Part shown: in pieces, positions 36,373 through 49,120 of the stretch
Layout of the letters: each line of letters starts with the position of its first letter
Numbering within the stretch: the stretch's first letter is position 1
NCBI GenBank assembly: GCA_030844895.1
Contig: CM061231.1
Span: 83,424,706-83,488,705 of the forward strand
From: Ambrosia x helenae
Taxonomy: Eukaryota; Streptophyta; Magnoliopsida; Asterales; Asteraceae
DNA: 64,000 bases
Reading direction: 5' to 3'
Translations under genes and position numbers: made by a program
The notes under the pieces: model-generated
Seen by the model: only the letters and a program-made list of their open reading frames with translations
Database searches by the model: none
What the model was told of the DNA's origin: nothing

Positions 36373-38370
36373 AAAACTCACACGCCCATAAACACATTTA
36401 CCCCCTTTCTCTCATAATCTACCAACCCACATACGATTACTATAACAGAAGATATAGAGGGAGAGGAGGAGCCGGAGGAATTAAATAGAGGAGGAGTTGG
36501 ATGGTGGTTCCCGGCGGCGACGGTGGCGGTGGCGCCTTCGTCGCCTAACATCAAACACAGGTATTAACCATTAAAACCACATTTCTCCTCTGATAATCAA
36601 AATAGTAGTGTTGAATCTTGATGGTGGTGGATTACCGAAGCATAGTGACGGTATCGGTGGTGGTTTGGTCTTGGGTCCCGAAGATGAATGATTATGTGTA
36701 TGATAGGAAGTGGTTATAGAGAGGTTTATCACAGTGGTTGATGACAGGAACCGTGGTAGAAGGCGTCAGTGGTGGTGGTGGTGGGGTTATCAAGGTGTTG
36801 GTCAGTGATGGTTCACAGTGGGTTATGGATGTTATTGATGTTAACGCCTACTGATGTTGGGTATGGTTAATCAACAGATGGTAGTAGCTGTGGTCTTGGA
36901 ATCGTAACAGGAAGAATGCTGGGTGGTCTAGGGTGATGATTGGTGGTGATTAGTTGATTAGATGTAGGGTTCGAATCAAGAAGACGGGTCGAACCAAGTG
37001 TCAACAGAAGTCAACAAGGGCAGAAACTGGATGTGAGGTATAACTAAACCAACTAACTCATTAAGTGAAAACTATTATAGTAGTATACAAATTTTGCGTG
37101 TGGGACTTGACGAGCATATATGGACCAAAACCAAACCATGAGTTAGACGGATATTTGTATAATACCTTGATATTTGGAGTTGGACATAAAACTAATAACT
37201 CGGACGTTTGGACTAGCCGTATGAACATTGGATAACTTGGAACTTTGAACATTGGAACCCGTGACACTTGAACATAGATTCAGATAAAATCGACACATAC
37301 AAACCTACATAGATATGAAAGGAAGACAATAGTAATGCTTAGACATAAAACTTGTCATGGAATATTTGAAGGCGCCTCCTAAGTCGTGTTGACTGAAACC
37401 TCGGACTACAAGATATATAGACTTGGACGACTTAAGATGAAAACCTAAAAGGATCACTTAGACAAGTGAGTACTTGATATGCATTAAACTATTAGAACCA
37501 AACATGACATAATAAATATAGAACGGTAAAGTAGAGACCATATGCTCTAGCTCGTCCCTACGCGTAATCATTATATGTGTCGACATAGGGCCCAACCAGG
37601 AGAGTACCAGCATGTGATACCGAGTACCCCGGTTACCATTTTTATGCTTGTGCTATGCTACCAGGTGAGTTTTGTGAACTCCCATCTTTTTTACTTTTAA
37701 ATTGTTTCAGGGTGAATACATGCTTCCGGTTGTTGATAACTTATGGTGTTAGTTTCACAGTGCGAGTTTACCTGCGTTCATGATATACCTTACCAAACCA
37801 GGCACTTATTCACTCTAGGATAGAGCCGACTGAATATATGGGTAGTACTACTTGGGGAATACCCCACACACAATGGCCCGACCTTACACGGAAACCCCCA
37901 CTGAGACCGGCGGGTCATTGCGGCATATATTTTGCCATTAGGGAACCTATGTGACAGGCGTAGGTTGAGAAGCTATGACAATAATGGGTATAAATTATGT
38001 TGTTACATTTAGGCATGATTAGGCATGACGCTAAATGCCAGAGTTGAATGGCCAGCTTGTATTACTGTAACACCATAACCATGAAAACTAGTAAACCTGT
38101 TTTAATAACTAAAACCAGTTTTGGAAATACTCTTGGATGCCTATGTAACCAAACACATGATGATTGATTGACTCAAAACGCGGACAAAGAAGAGTTGTTT
38201 TTTGATAATGATAACTTGACATGGCTTGATGTATCAATTGCGAGTGCGGTTGGAGAGGTTAGGATCATGAGGCCACAAACAATTACAATGTTTACACAAT
38301 CTTCAACCTTAATGACTTTAAAAGACGAATATGATAATATTTCACATGGTGAAGAAACAAGAGAGGAATT
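36373..38370. other. Mixed intergenic region with a divergent LTR-like block
   Basis: From about 37540 to 38070 there are phrases shared with the chromovirus-like LTRs, such as AGGTGAGTTTTGTGAACTCCC with a later CAGGGTGAATACATG (37663-37730). The order fits the + orientation. The GTGGTGG-rich stretch 36480-36980 is low complexity. The frame at 38168-38383 (71 residues, containing LTWLDVSIASAVGE and acidic EETREEFVEI) ends exactly at the copia LTR boundary and is unrecognised; it could be the C-terminal end of a transposase. Confidence 0.35.
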
Positions 38371-39015
38371 TGTAGAAATTTAGGGTTTCAACACACAACA
38401 ATCAAATGAGCCGACATAAACTCAACACAATACACAGAAGATGTAGGCAACAAAACGGTGACAAAATCTTATTAACCCAACCCAAAACGTTGCCCACCAA
38501 ATACCCAAAATAATCTCAGCAAATCACTGAGAAAATACAATCAGTCAGAGATCTGCTGATTGATAAGATCAGCAGATCAAGACTTACGAGAGAATACAAA
38601 AGAAATATAAACCAATACTTACAAACAATAGACAGAAACCCTAAAAGATTATAGAGAAACTTTGAGATGAAAAAGAAAAAATAATGACGAAGACTGAATG
38701 AGATGAGAGAGCACTGTGCTCTATATAGCCCTCTTGGAAGCTTCGAAGATGATAAATCAAAGACCACGATCATTCCAATCCAACGACTGAGATTAAACCC
38801 TGACAAAATATCTCAACAACCACGTGATACAAAGAGCCATTTCAAACACCCAAATGACCCGGGCCAAAGGCCAACAGACACAATACTTAACCAACAGGCC
38901 ATATGATGGGCTATAGACATAAGCCCACAACCAACACCAAAGGCCCAATATCCAATATCCAGAATTTATAGTAATTGAATTAGAGATAACATATTTATAG
39001 TCCAATATTTCAACA
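38371..39015 (-). repeat. 3' LTR of a copia element on the minus strand
   Basis: On minus the LTR starts TGTTGAAATATTGG at 39015, right after the purine tract AAGGGGGGA (39016-39024). It ends ATTTCTACA at 38371; the ends are inverted repeats with one mismatch. The 5' LTR is absent, so the target duplication cannot be tested. Confidence 0.75.
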
Positions 39016-39213
39016 TCCCCCCTTAATTCAATTACTAAACATGTTAGTCAATCCAAGTTTAGTGCATAAAAACTCATGTTGATCACTAAACAATCCTTTC
39101 ATAAAAATATCAGCCACTTGCTGATTAGATGCAACCTTTAAAGCTTTGACAAAACCTGAGCTGATTTTTTCTCTCAAAAAGTGCAAGTCAAGCTCAAATG
39201 TTTTTTTTCCTAT
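39016..39213 (-). pseudogene. Copia RNase H, extreme C-terminus
   Basis: On minus, 39206-39028 encodes the final part of copia RNase H (FELDLHFLREKISSGFVKA and QQVADIFMKGLF), ending in TGA a few bases before the purine tract. It continues the fragment at 55818-56294; a solo LTR with target duplication CCTAT separates them. An A-run at the junction shifts the frame. Confidence 0.85.
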
Positions 39214-39742
39214 TGAAGGGTATGGTATAAAAACAACATAAATACCATATCATCGCCCAACTAAAACAGGCATCGCCTGGCGTCCACCCGCCCGACGCAA
39301 CAGGCTGCCCGCCAGAGTTCCTCTCCAATCATAGACTACTCCTAGTCTGACATGCAGAAAGGACGATGACGTGGCAGACTCCTAGCCAAGATATCTTTCT
39401 GATACCAAGCTTTCTCAACCTATCTCGAGTTTCAAGAAAAAAGATGATTACCCACCGACCTTGGTCTGCCAGTAGGAGGACGCCACGTGTACTATCATCA
39501 GGACGGTAACATCCCCCCTTGCAATTTACTTTCTCCCTTTTTACCAAAACCCACTTGCACCAATTGGGCTTGAGGACTTGGGTCGGAAACTTGGAGACGC
39601 CTCTACCTGGGCCGGGCCCCATCAAGGGTAGATGATGGGCTAAGAAAGTGTGATGTCAAGGTACTACAAAAGGAGGAGCTCCTTCTCCTTTTATTGGCAT
39701 CTGACATTCACATACACTTTCATTCAAAAAGACTACGAACTC

Positions 39743-40451
39743 TGTTGGGTCTGCTGACCTGGAGAAGAACAGATGATTGAAAAGCCAAAATATAATAACA
39801 ATTGATCCATATTAATAAACAGCATTTACAACATACTCCACCCAAAAGACTGTTGACCCTAACAACTGTTCTACCCAAACAACTGCTGTGACAACTGCTG
39901 CTACAAAGGACTGCTGGATAACAACTGATAGAGAACAACTGTTGACTAAAGGTCTGATAGAGAACAACTGCCAATCAAGTGCTGAAGACTAAAGGTCTGT
40001 TGGAGCCAACAGCACTTAGGCTCCAACAGATGATACAAGACCATCAGAGGTTTCCTTAACAGTAGTTTACCTTACAGTGCTTTGCAATGTAACAGTAGTT
40101 TATATATAGCAGATGTTTTATGTTGTTATTCTGTTAGAGGTCACTATCTTAGGTGATGTCAGCTTAGATCATCAGTGGTTTAGATCTGTCTATAAATAGA
40201 ACAGTGCCTGTACTGTTCTATTCATCACTCACAACATTCTCTTAGACAAACAATCACAGAGTGATCAGGCTGAGGGGGAGTACTTGTAATTGATTGTAAT
40301 CATTCAATATTATGAAAGCATTCGATTAGAAAACATTTACTCTCTTGTTTTGATTATAGTTTATTATTCCGTTGCACTTTCCATTTATATTCACTTCATT
40401 CTTCTCATCTCTACTTAAACAAATCAAAATAATCAAACTCGAATCCTAACA
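39743..40451 (+). repeat. 5' LTR of the large copia element
   Basis: 709 bp. The U3 part has six CAACTG words between 39863 and 39970. TATAAATA is at 40191-40198, followed by an inverted repeat GAACAGT/ACTGTTC at 40199-40218. The LTR ends CCTAACA two bases before the primer site. Confidence 0.95.
39863..40218 (+). promoter_or_regulatory. Copia LTR promoter: CAACTG cluster, TATA box and start-site hairpin
   Basis: Six CAACTG (MYB-core type) words lie at 39863, 39880, 39892, 39922, 39936 and 39965. The 3' LTR also has TGACGTCA at 55323-55330, a perfect bZIP-type palindrome, which in this 5' copy reads TGATGTCA (40154-40161). TATAAATA follows at 40191. Tobacco Tto1 and Tnt1 elements are activated through similar U3 motifs; regulation here is inference. 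Confidence 0.6.
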
Positions 40452-40453
40452 AT

Positions 40454-40465
40454 TGGTATCAGAGC
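40454..40465 (+). other. Primer binding site of the large copia element
   Basis: TGGTATCAGAGC, complementary to initiator Met tRNA, two bases after the 5' LTR. Confidence 0.92.
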
Positions 40466-40619
40466 TTGGTCAATTAAATTCGATCTAACCAATCAATTTA
40501 ATATAAACATATCAACTCACAATTATTGATATCGTTTGTTTGTCGGATTGAAAACAGAGTAATAGTTTATTTTCGATTCAACCGTTTGTAAATAGACTTT
40601 GTTTTCGAAAAATCAGAGA

Positions 40620-43537
40620 ATGGCTTCAATCAATCACGATCCACACAACACTGGCACGAACAACAAGCCACCGATGCTTGTCAGATCTGAATACAATATC
40701 TAGCAACGTCGGATGAGCCATGTTCTAGCTCAACAGAACACTAGGTGTTGGAAGTCGGTTATCTTCGGACCACATGTTCCGTTGGTGCCGAGTACCGAAG
40801 ATCCCAAGGTTCAGGAGCCTAAGAAACTTGAAAACTACTCCGACCAGGATTTTCAGAAAATTGGATTAGATGCTAAGGCCTTCAGTATTGTGGCCATGGC
40901 TCTACCCAATGATATATATATGCTGGGCTTTTACACTGTAACAGTGCAAAAGAGTTGTGGGATGCACTAAAAGAACAATTTGGTGGGACTGAAGAGGTTA
41001 TTGAAAACAATCGTGAAATACTTAACCAACAATATGAAATATTCAGTCACGTTAAGGGAGAGTCATTAACTCAGCAATTTGAGAGGTTTAACTGTCTCAT
41101 TAGTGAACTAAAACTGGTTGGTCTAACTTACCCTCATTCAACATTGAACCATAGGTTTTTAAGATCATTACCAGATAAATGGGACACTATTGCTATAGTT
41201 ATGAGAAACTCAATTGGATTCAAGGACCTATCACTGACCCAACTTCATGGTAAGCTCTTGACCTATGAGAGAGAGCTTAACCAGAAAAAGAAGCTCCAGG
41301 ACTCTGGAAAAGTGTCTGATGACTATGTATTTGGTAATACAGCACTCTGGGTCATGATGAGGTGCCTGGTAATAGTAAGGATCAGAGTTATGATCATTTC
41401 ATTGACATAACTTCAGGTTTTAACTCAGGTTTTAACTCTGATTCTTATTCACCAAACTATGCTTTTACAGCAAGTGGTGGTGATATCCAGACATCTGATA
41501 ACATATCCTTTGAGTATGATGACCTAAAATACTTTGACCCTGATGATTTAGAAGAAATGGACATTATGCACCAATTGGCCCTTCTCAGTGTAAGAACTAA
41601 CAATTTTTACAAGAAAACTGGGAGAAGGTTTCCAGGGTTAACTGGCAGGTCAAAGATGGGGTTGGATAAATCAAAGATAAAGTGTTATAAATGTCATAGA
41701 CTTGGTCATTTTGCTAGGGAATGTAGGAGTCAACATGGTACACCTATGATTACCTATCCAAATTAAAGGCCACAGACCAACACTAATCAAAATTCCTATA
41801 ATACCCCTGGACCAAATGTGCAAAACACTGCTCATTTTGCACAGTCCTCAAACACTGTTCCTGTCCAGTTTGTCCAAACCACTGTTCCTCAGATCCATTA
41901 TGTGCAAACCCCTGTTACTCAGGCACCTGTGCCAATGACTGCTGCTCCACCCTCTGCTCCTACAGAGACCAGTCAACAGAGTTTCTTCACACAAGGCTTT
42001 GTTGATTGGAGCAGTCTACGAGATGAGTTGACAGATGAAAATTTTGCACTAGTTGCCAAAGTTGAAAATGAACCAGAAAATTTCTGTTTCATGGCTATGG
42101 TAGAAGAGGTTGATTATGAGGAAGTGGTAACTGAATCTGTTGTTATGATTGATGATATTGTTCATGAGGTTGTTGTAGGTGAAAAATCTGAAGAAGAGGT
42201 TGTGAATCTCTCAGATCCCTGGGATGCATCTGATGATTGTGAGTGCAAGTGTGATTGTGCATTGATGGCTGCTGCTAAGGTATCTCCTCAAATTCTTAAA
42301 GATTTGTGTTCTGACAAATGTATAATAGCATTTGCTAACATCAAAGAGGTGAATGAAAACCTTAGAAAGAAAATTTTAGATGATGAAGTTAAATTTGAGA
42401 AACTTTCAAAAGAGTTAAAAACAAATTTGACTGAAAAAGAATCTGAAATAAGCAGCTTAAAACATGAAGCAACTATAACCAAAGACCAGCTCCAAACTAT
42501 GATAACTAAATATCATAGTTGCAAAAGTGAGCTTGAGTCCACCCAAGTTGAATGTCAGAAATGGGTGGAATCATGTAAAGGTTTTGAGATGCTACTCAAC
42601 AAACAAACCAAAAGTCATGTGAAGTTTGGGTTTGGTTTTGAAACCACTGCTCCAGCTTTTGAAAACACTGACAAAAGGAATCAAAAGTTAGTTGAGGTAG
42701 TACCAACTAATTTGAAGGGTCAAGAGATTAAAATCACTGAACCTAATGGCAAGAAAATTGTTCTAGAAAAACCAAAAGGTTCCTCATCATTCACTGAACT
42801 AGAAAAATATGAATTTAAACCTACTTGGTCTGATGAGTGTGATACTCTTGAGAACTTCAAACCAGTTGATTTCAAAACTCCTGATGAGAAGACAGCACCA
42901 CAGGCAAAGGTCATTCCCTTGAAAAACCTTCCAGCAGATGCTCAAACATCTGTTGAGAAGAAGGTTGAAAAGGGGAAAAAGAAAGGAAAGTCTGTCCAAG
43001 GCCACATGCTCAATATGTGGCAAAAAGAATCACAAAACCAAAGAGTGTCTGTATCTCAAAAATTTTGATGTCAAAATACAAGAGTACAAGGCTAAAACTC
43101 TTGCAAGTCAAGTGGTGAGTACTTCAAAAGGAAAGCCTAAACAGACTTTTGCACCAATCCAAACATCTGTTACCAAAAGTCTTGAAACATCTGCTCCTAG
43201 GGATATCCAAGTAACAGATGCTCCACCCACAAGCAAGTACCCAAGAGGATATGGACAACCACCATGTCATAGTCTGTCACATGTTTATGAAGAACCAAAA
43301 AGACCTTCTAAACCAAGAGTGAACATAAATCCCTATGGGTATTATCATCTGTCAGGAAGTGATCAAACAACTATTGCCCCAAGTGTTGACATTCAAGCAC
43401 TGGCAAATGGTCAGCAACAGATGTTGAACTTGATTCAAAAATTAGTTCAATCCACTGATCACCTTCCCAAGCTTGAGGCTGAAAAGTCTGAGGACCCATC
43501 CAAAGCCAACTTGGCTTTGGACACTCATCAAAACTAA
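40620..43537 (+). pseudogene. Copia gag, broken
   Basis: The ATG at 40620 opens gag. An in-frame TAG at 40701 stands where copia gag usually has a Trp (YNI*QRRM). Frameshifts near 40940 and 41350 and a TAA at 41764 follow. The region includes the UBN2-type gag domain (LWDALKEQFGGTEE; QQFERFNCLISELKLVG; LPDKWDTI). A CCHC zinc knuckle CYKCHRLGHFAREC is at about 41690, a long coiled coil at about 42280-42600, and a second knuckle-like CSICGKKNHKTKEC at about 43000. A further frameshift there moves to the frame ending TAA 43535. Two knuckles plus coiled coil and a large gag are seen in the SIRE lineage. Confidence 0.85.
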
Positions 43538-43549
43538 TTCATTACTGTT

Positions 43550-46500
43550 GTGCAGGGAGCTTCTGCTTGTTTAGATAGTCTTTGGTATGTTGATAGTGGA
43601 GGCTCCAGGCACATGACAGGATGTAGAGCCCTTCTTCTGGACATCTTAGCTCATGGAGGGGGTGATATATCCTTTGGTAATGATTCAAAAGGTAAGGTGT
43701 TGGGTTCAAGGACTGTTCAGGCTGGGAAACTCAAGTTTGAAAATGTCAATCTTATTGATAATCTTAAATTTAATCTTCTTAGTGTTTCACAAATGAGTGA
43801 CAAAGGTTATGGCTCATTCTTCACTAAGAAAACTTGTAAGATTTTTGGGCCAGAAGTGGTGAAAAAGATTGAAACCATCATTGCTGAGAGCAAAGCACAA
43901 CTTGTTGCTCATAGGAGTGGCAATGTGTATATAGTTGATATGTTGAAAAACAATCCTATGGCAAATGTCTGTCTGTTTTCTGCTGCCTCCACAAAGGAGA
44001 CATAATTGTGGCAGAGGAGACTGGGTCATACCAACCTTCAAACTATCAACTCACTCTGCAAACAAAGCCTTGTCAGAGGTTTACCATCAAAAGAATTCAA
44101 ATGTGATGAGCATTGTGTTTCCTGCTTAAAAGGAAAACAACATAAAATCTCTTACAAATCCATTGATGAGTCCAAAACAAGTCAGTGTCTACAATTGTTG
44201 CACATGGACTTGTTTGGCCCAGTTAAAATCATGAGTCTAAGAAGTAAGAGATTTTGTCTTGTCATAGTTGATGCTTTTTCTAGGTTTACATGGACTTACT
44301 TTTTACACTCTAAGGATGAGACTGCAGGTATCTTGAAGGACTTTGTCACCAAAGTTGAAAAACAATATGACTTGCCAGTAAAAGTCTTTAGAAGTGACAA
44401 TGGAACAGAGTTTAAAAATAAGGAGTTGGATGACTTTTGTGTGTCAAAAGGGATTGTGAGGCAGTACAGCATCCCAAGAACACCAGAGCAAAATGGGTTG
44501 GTTGAGAGGAAAAATAAAACTCTTATTGAAGCTGCAAGAACCATGCTAGCAGATTCTGGTTTGCCACTGTCCTTCTGGGCAGAAGCTGTAAACACTGCTT
44601 GCTATGTTCAAAACAGAGTTTTGATCAACCCAAGAAATCAAAAGACTGCTTATGAAAATTTGTTCAAAATCAAACCATTAATCACATTTTTCAAAATCTT
44701 TGGCTGCCCATGTTTCATTTTAAATCTTAAAGATTCCATTTCAAAATTTGCAGCCAAAGTAGATTGTGGATATTTTCTGGGATATTCTTCTACTGCCAAG
44801 GCCTTTAAAGTGTTTAACACAAGGACCAGGACAATGGAAGAAACTCTGAATGTAAAGTTCAATGAACTTTCATCCCTAAAAATCCCAGCAAATCATGCTG
44901 AGTTGTTTGATTTAGATAAATTCAAATTTGAAGATAATACTGTCAAAACTAACAATGCAGGTACTCCACAATCTCCACAACAAGATTACAGAATAGAAGT
45001 TGTGATTCCAAGTCAGTATAAAGTCTATTCTGCATCAGAGGAAGCAGCTGTTCAAAACAACCGTCAAAACTCTGTCACAAATGAGTCAAACACTGTTGGC
45101 CAATCTTACCCTCAAACCACTGCTTCACCTTTTACATCCACTGCTCAATCATCTGTTGACAAAAGTCAAACATCTATTGACAAAAGTCAGTCCAGTTTTA
45201 CACCACTTGGACCCATTCCCCTACCTCCATTTCAAACATCTGTTGGCACTACAGAAGTGCAAACAGATGTTACATCAACAGAGTCACCAAACCTCTGTCC
45301 TTCACCTCAAAATTCCATCATACCATATCAGGGAGATCTAATCTACCTAAGAGCTTATCCACCAGATCAAATCATTGGCAACATCAGAGAGGTGTGCTAA
45401 CAAGAAGCCAATCCTCAAATATCTGTCTTTTTGTAGTTTTTCTATCTCTCACACAACCTGTCAAGTACCAAGGGGCACTAAAAGACAACAGTTGGGTAGA
45501 AGCTATGCAGGAAGAGCTCCTTCAGTTTAAAAGACAACAAGTATGGGAACTTGTACCACTACCTAAGGATGTTTGTCCAATAGGCACAAAGTGGGTCTTC
45601 AAAAACAAAACTGATGAAAGGGGTATAGTTGTCAAGAATAAAGCCAGGCTTGTGGTTCAAGGCTTCAGACAAGAAGAAGGGATAGACTATGATGACACCT
45701 TTGCTCATGTAGCAAGGTTAGAAGCTATCAGACTCTTTCTAGCCTTTGCTGTCAACCACAACATCAAGGTGTATCAGATGGACATCAAATGTGCATTCCT
45801 ATATGGCAAAATTCAGGAGGAGGTATATGTATTCAACCACCTGGTTTTGAAGACACATTCCATCCTGATCATGTCTACAAGCTTAACAAAGCTTTGTATG
45901 GACTCAAGCAAGCACCTAGGGCCTGGTATGAAACTCTTTCCACCTTTTGCTTATCCATTGGTTTCACAAGAGGTAAAATTGATAAAACCTTATTTTTGAA
46001 ATGGAGAGGGAAAGATTTAATGATTGTTCAAATATATGTGGATGACATCATTTTTGGATCCACATGTAACAAAATGTGTGAAGAGTTTAGGGAACTCATG
46101 ACAGCGGAGTTTGAAATGAGTGCTATGGGTGAACTTCAGTGTTTCCTTGGTCTCCAAGTGAAGCAGCTGCAAAATGGCACATTCATTCATCAAAACAAAT
46201 ATGTGAAAAACTTATTATCTAGATTTGTGATGAATGACTGTAAGCCATGTAGTACACCCATGAGTACAGTCAAGCTACTCACTATTGATGACATGGATGA
46301 ACTGGTTGACCAAACACATTACAGATGCATGATTGGGTCTTTATTGTACTTACTGCATCTAGGCCAGACATTATGTTTGCCACTTGTGTTTGTGCAAGAT
46401 CCCAGGCTTCACCCAGAAAGTCAAACCTTATTGCTGTGAAAAGGATATTCAGATACCTAAAAGGTGCTCCCACACTTGGTATCTGGTATCCTGCTAATGG

Positions 46501-47041
46501 AAACATTGAGCTTTCAGGTTATTCAGATAGTGATTTTGCTGGCTGCCACACCACAAGGAAGTCTACATCAGGAGGGTGCCAGTTTCTAGGGAATGCCATA
46601 GTCTCTTGGCAAAGCAAAAAGCAAGTAGCTGTTTCAACTTCAATGGCTGAGGCTGAATACATTGCTGCTGCAAGCTGTACAGCCCAACTCATGTGGCTTC
46701 AAAATCAACTACTGGATTTTGGGATAACTGCACTAAAGACTCCACTCATGTTGGACAGTTATGCTGCTGAAAATATCATTAAGAATCCAGTTTCTCACTC
46801 AACCACAAAGCACATAGACATCAGACATCATTTTGTCAAGGATAGCTATGAAAAAGGTTTGATTTCTCTGCACCATGTTCCAACAGAGGATCAGTTGGCG
46901 GATGTGTTAACAAAAGCTTTAGACACATCTACCTTCACAAATCTGATATCTAGAATTGGTATGCTAAACATGGACAAAAACAACAAAAATGTTTTAAATA
47001 AAAACATTAAAATGTTTCAGAAAATCAAAATCCATCCTTAA
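43550..47041 (+). pseudogene. Copia pol: protease, integrase, reverse transcriptase, RNase H, broken
   Basis: Order as in Ty1/copia. Aspartic protease has WYVDSGGSRHMTG (about 43582); a TAA at 44003 follows. The pre-integrase zinc region starts LWQRRLGH. The integrase core has D in HMDLFGPV, D in RSDNGTEF and E in PEQNGLVERKN. It is open to 45400, after which a frameshift moves to RT, starting SWVEAMQEELLQF. RT has the catalytic YVDDIIFGS at about 46036; frameshifts occur near 45830 and 46350. RNase H follows (YSDSDFAG, STSMAEAEYIAA, HIDIRHHFVKDS), ending TAA 47039. These enzymes convert RNA to DNA and insert it. None can be made as one polyprotein from this copy. Confidence 0.92.
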
Positions 47042-47300
47042 AAATAGCTTTTTGGTTGAAAAATCTGTTAAGGATAAAACAACCACTGTTTCATCCACTC
47101 TATCCACTGTTAAGTTGAAAAATCTGTTTCTAACATTTGATCAGATAAAACAACCATTGCTTGGTTGAAAAATCTGTTTCAAACCTCTGATCAGATAAAA
47201 CAACTGTTTCATTATCTATATATATATATATACATATATACATATATCTATCTATATAATATATGAAAAAAAATCAAGTGCTGTTAGCATCAGCACTTTG
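47042..47300 (+). repeat. Repetitive spacer between pol and the extra coding region
   Basis: Two to three copies of a roughly 65-70-bp unit containing GGTTGAAAAATCTGTTTC and GATCAGATAAAACAAC lie at about 47050-47210, followed by a (TA)-rich stretch at 47214-47265. No coding. Confidence 0.65.
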
Positions 47301-47429
47301 GTAAAACAACCGATGTTTGCATCAGATCTTTGGCAACAGCTATATACCACCAGATGTTTGGCCATCAGATGTTTGCCACGTCTGCTCCTAAAAGCAGAGT
47401 TTGGCCACATCAGCGGTTTCACCAGAGCC

Positions 47430-47437
47430 TATAAAAA
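47430..47437 (+). promoter_or_regulatory. Possible internal TATA box before the post-pol gene
   Basis: TATAAAAA lies 128 bp upstream of the ATG at 47558 that best fits the start of the extra coding region. It could serve an internal transcript. There is no other support. Confidence 0.3.
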
Positions 47438-48209
47438 CCCTATTTTACCACAACAGTCGTTACAATGTCTCATTGTATTCAAAATACTGAAACCGCATTC
47501 TTCATCCTCAAACCCTTACTCCAATTCCACTTACTCTCACACTCGGAATCCATCACAATGGATCTTCAAGCAAAAGCCACCCATCCCATATCTGGTAAAA
47601 ACAGATGAAAACGTTCCATTCCATTCCACCATCGACATCATCTTAAAGTCCAAATACCTGACAATCCTAACCGCTGATGCTCCTATTTATCTTGATACCC
47701 TCCAAGAATTTTGGTTGAATGCTGAGTTTCTTCTTCAAGACAAAAAGCCTAAATCCATTATCTTAAAGATTGGAGAGACAAGTATCGTCATTACCCCTGA
47801 ACTAATATCCACAACCTTCTCACTCAATGACCTGTCAGGTAAAGACTCTTTCCCTAAGGCAGAGCTTCACACAGAGTTTCAGGAAAGAGGTTATGATGCA
47901 CAAATGACTGGGTCAACCCTTTTCAAAAAGTTTTTCCCTCCAGTCATGAAATTTTTCTTTCATACCCTCCTTCTCCGTGTCTCTGCTAAGTCCACTTCCT
48001 TTAATGAAATCCCATTGAGGATTTAGTACTTGGGCTATGCTATGTTGTCAGATTCTGACTTCAATCTATCCCAGGGACTATTTATGGACTTAGTATCAAA
48101 TGTGAAAGCCATAAAGTCAGGGTCTAATAATACTTTTCTGATTTACCCAAGAATTTTGAGTGTAATCCTTCAAAAGGTTTTACCTGAAAAAGATTTTAAA
48201 AAGGGTGAG

Positions 48210-49120
48210 TAGAGGTGAACAAAAAAACCGGTTCTAGAACCGGAACCGTGGAACCGAACCAGAACCGGTTCCGGTTCCAAACCGGTATACAGTGGAACCA
48301 GTTCCGGTTCCTCTAGGAACCGCCGTTCCAGCACCGGTTCCACTATTTTAGCCAAAAACGGTTCGGAACCAGAACCGATCTCAAGAACCGGTCCCAGAAC
48401 TGGTTCCACCGTTAGAATAGGCCAAATTCGTTTTTTTGATCGCTGGGCTCGTTTATAGCCATTAACTAGCCGTTTTTTCACCCAAAATCACCATTTTGCC
48501 ACCCTTGTTTAGTATAAATAGGTTTTGGATGTTTTGGTTGATCATAACACTCAAAACCGCCAAAAGAAACAACCTGAAAACGCAAAAGCCGCTATTGTAT
48601 GCACTTAATATTGTGTTTGCTTTGCTTTTATTACATCATTCCGTGGCTTCATCTTCAAACCCATCCCAAACCGGTTCCACAAACGAGCATACCGTTGTTT
48701 AAAATTTCGAGACGACACGAAACGCCGAACTTTTTGGCGAAAATGGTTATTTCGACTTGTGTCTTATGTCGAATGGCAAAAAAAACACGTTAGTAGAAAG
48801 TTTTTATTTCATTTTCCATGTTTTTGTTTCGAAATACTAAAAAAAATAACAAAACTCGTAATTTCATGTTTATTTTTTTTGCCATCGGCTTATTTATTTT
48901 TTATTTGTGCGCATAAGAACCGATTCCGGAACCGAAACCGGAACCAAACCGGAACCGAACCGAATCGGAACCGGTCTTAAAAACCGGCCTTTGGAACCGA
49001 TGTAACCGGGACCGAAATCGGACAGAACCGGAACCGGTTCTGAACGGAACCGACACTGTAGCGGACCGGTTCCAAACCGGAACCGGTTCCTCAAAAAAAA
49101 AACCGATTTGTTCACCTCTA
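48210..49120. mobile_element. Non-autonomous hAT element packed with GGAACCGGTTCC repeats
   Basis: The ends TAGAGGTGAACAAA and TTTGTTCACCTCTA are inverted repeats. The 8-bp target duplication AGGGTGAG is exact at 48202-48209 and 49121-49128. Both subterminal blocks (about 48225-48410 and 48918-49100) are dense in AACCGG, GGTTCC and GAACCGG words. The middle (about 48420-48900) has no transposase. It interrupts the copia post-pol frame, which resumes in register after it. Open frames inside are artefacts. Confidence 0.94.
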
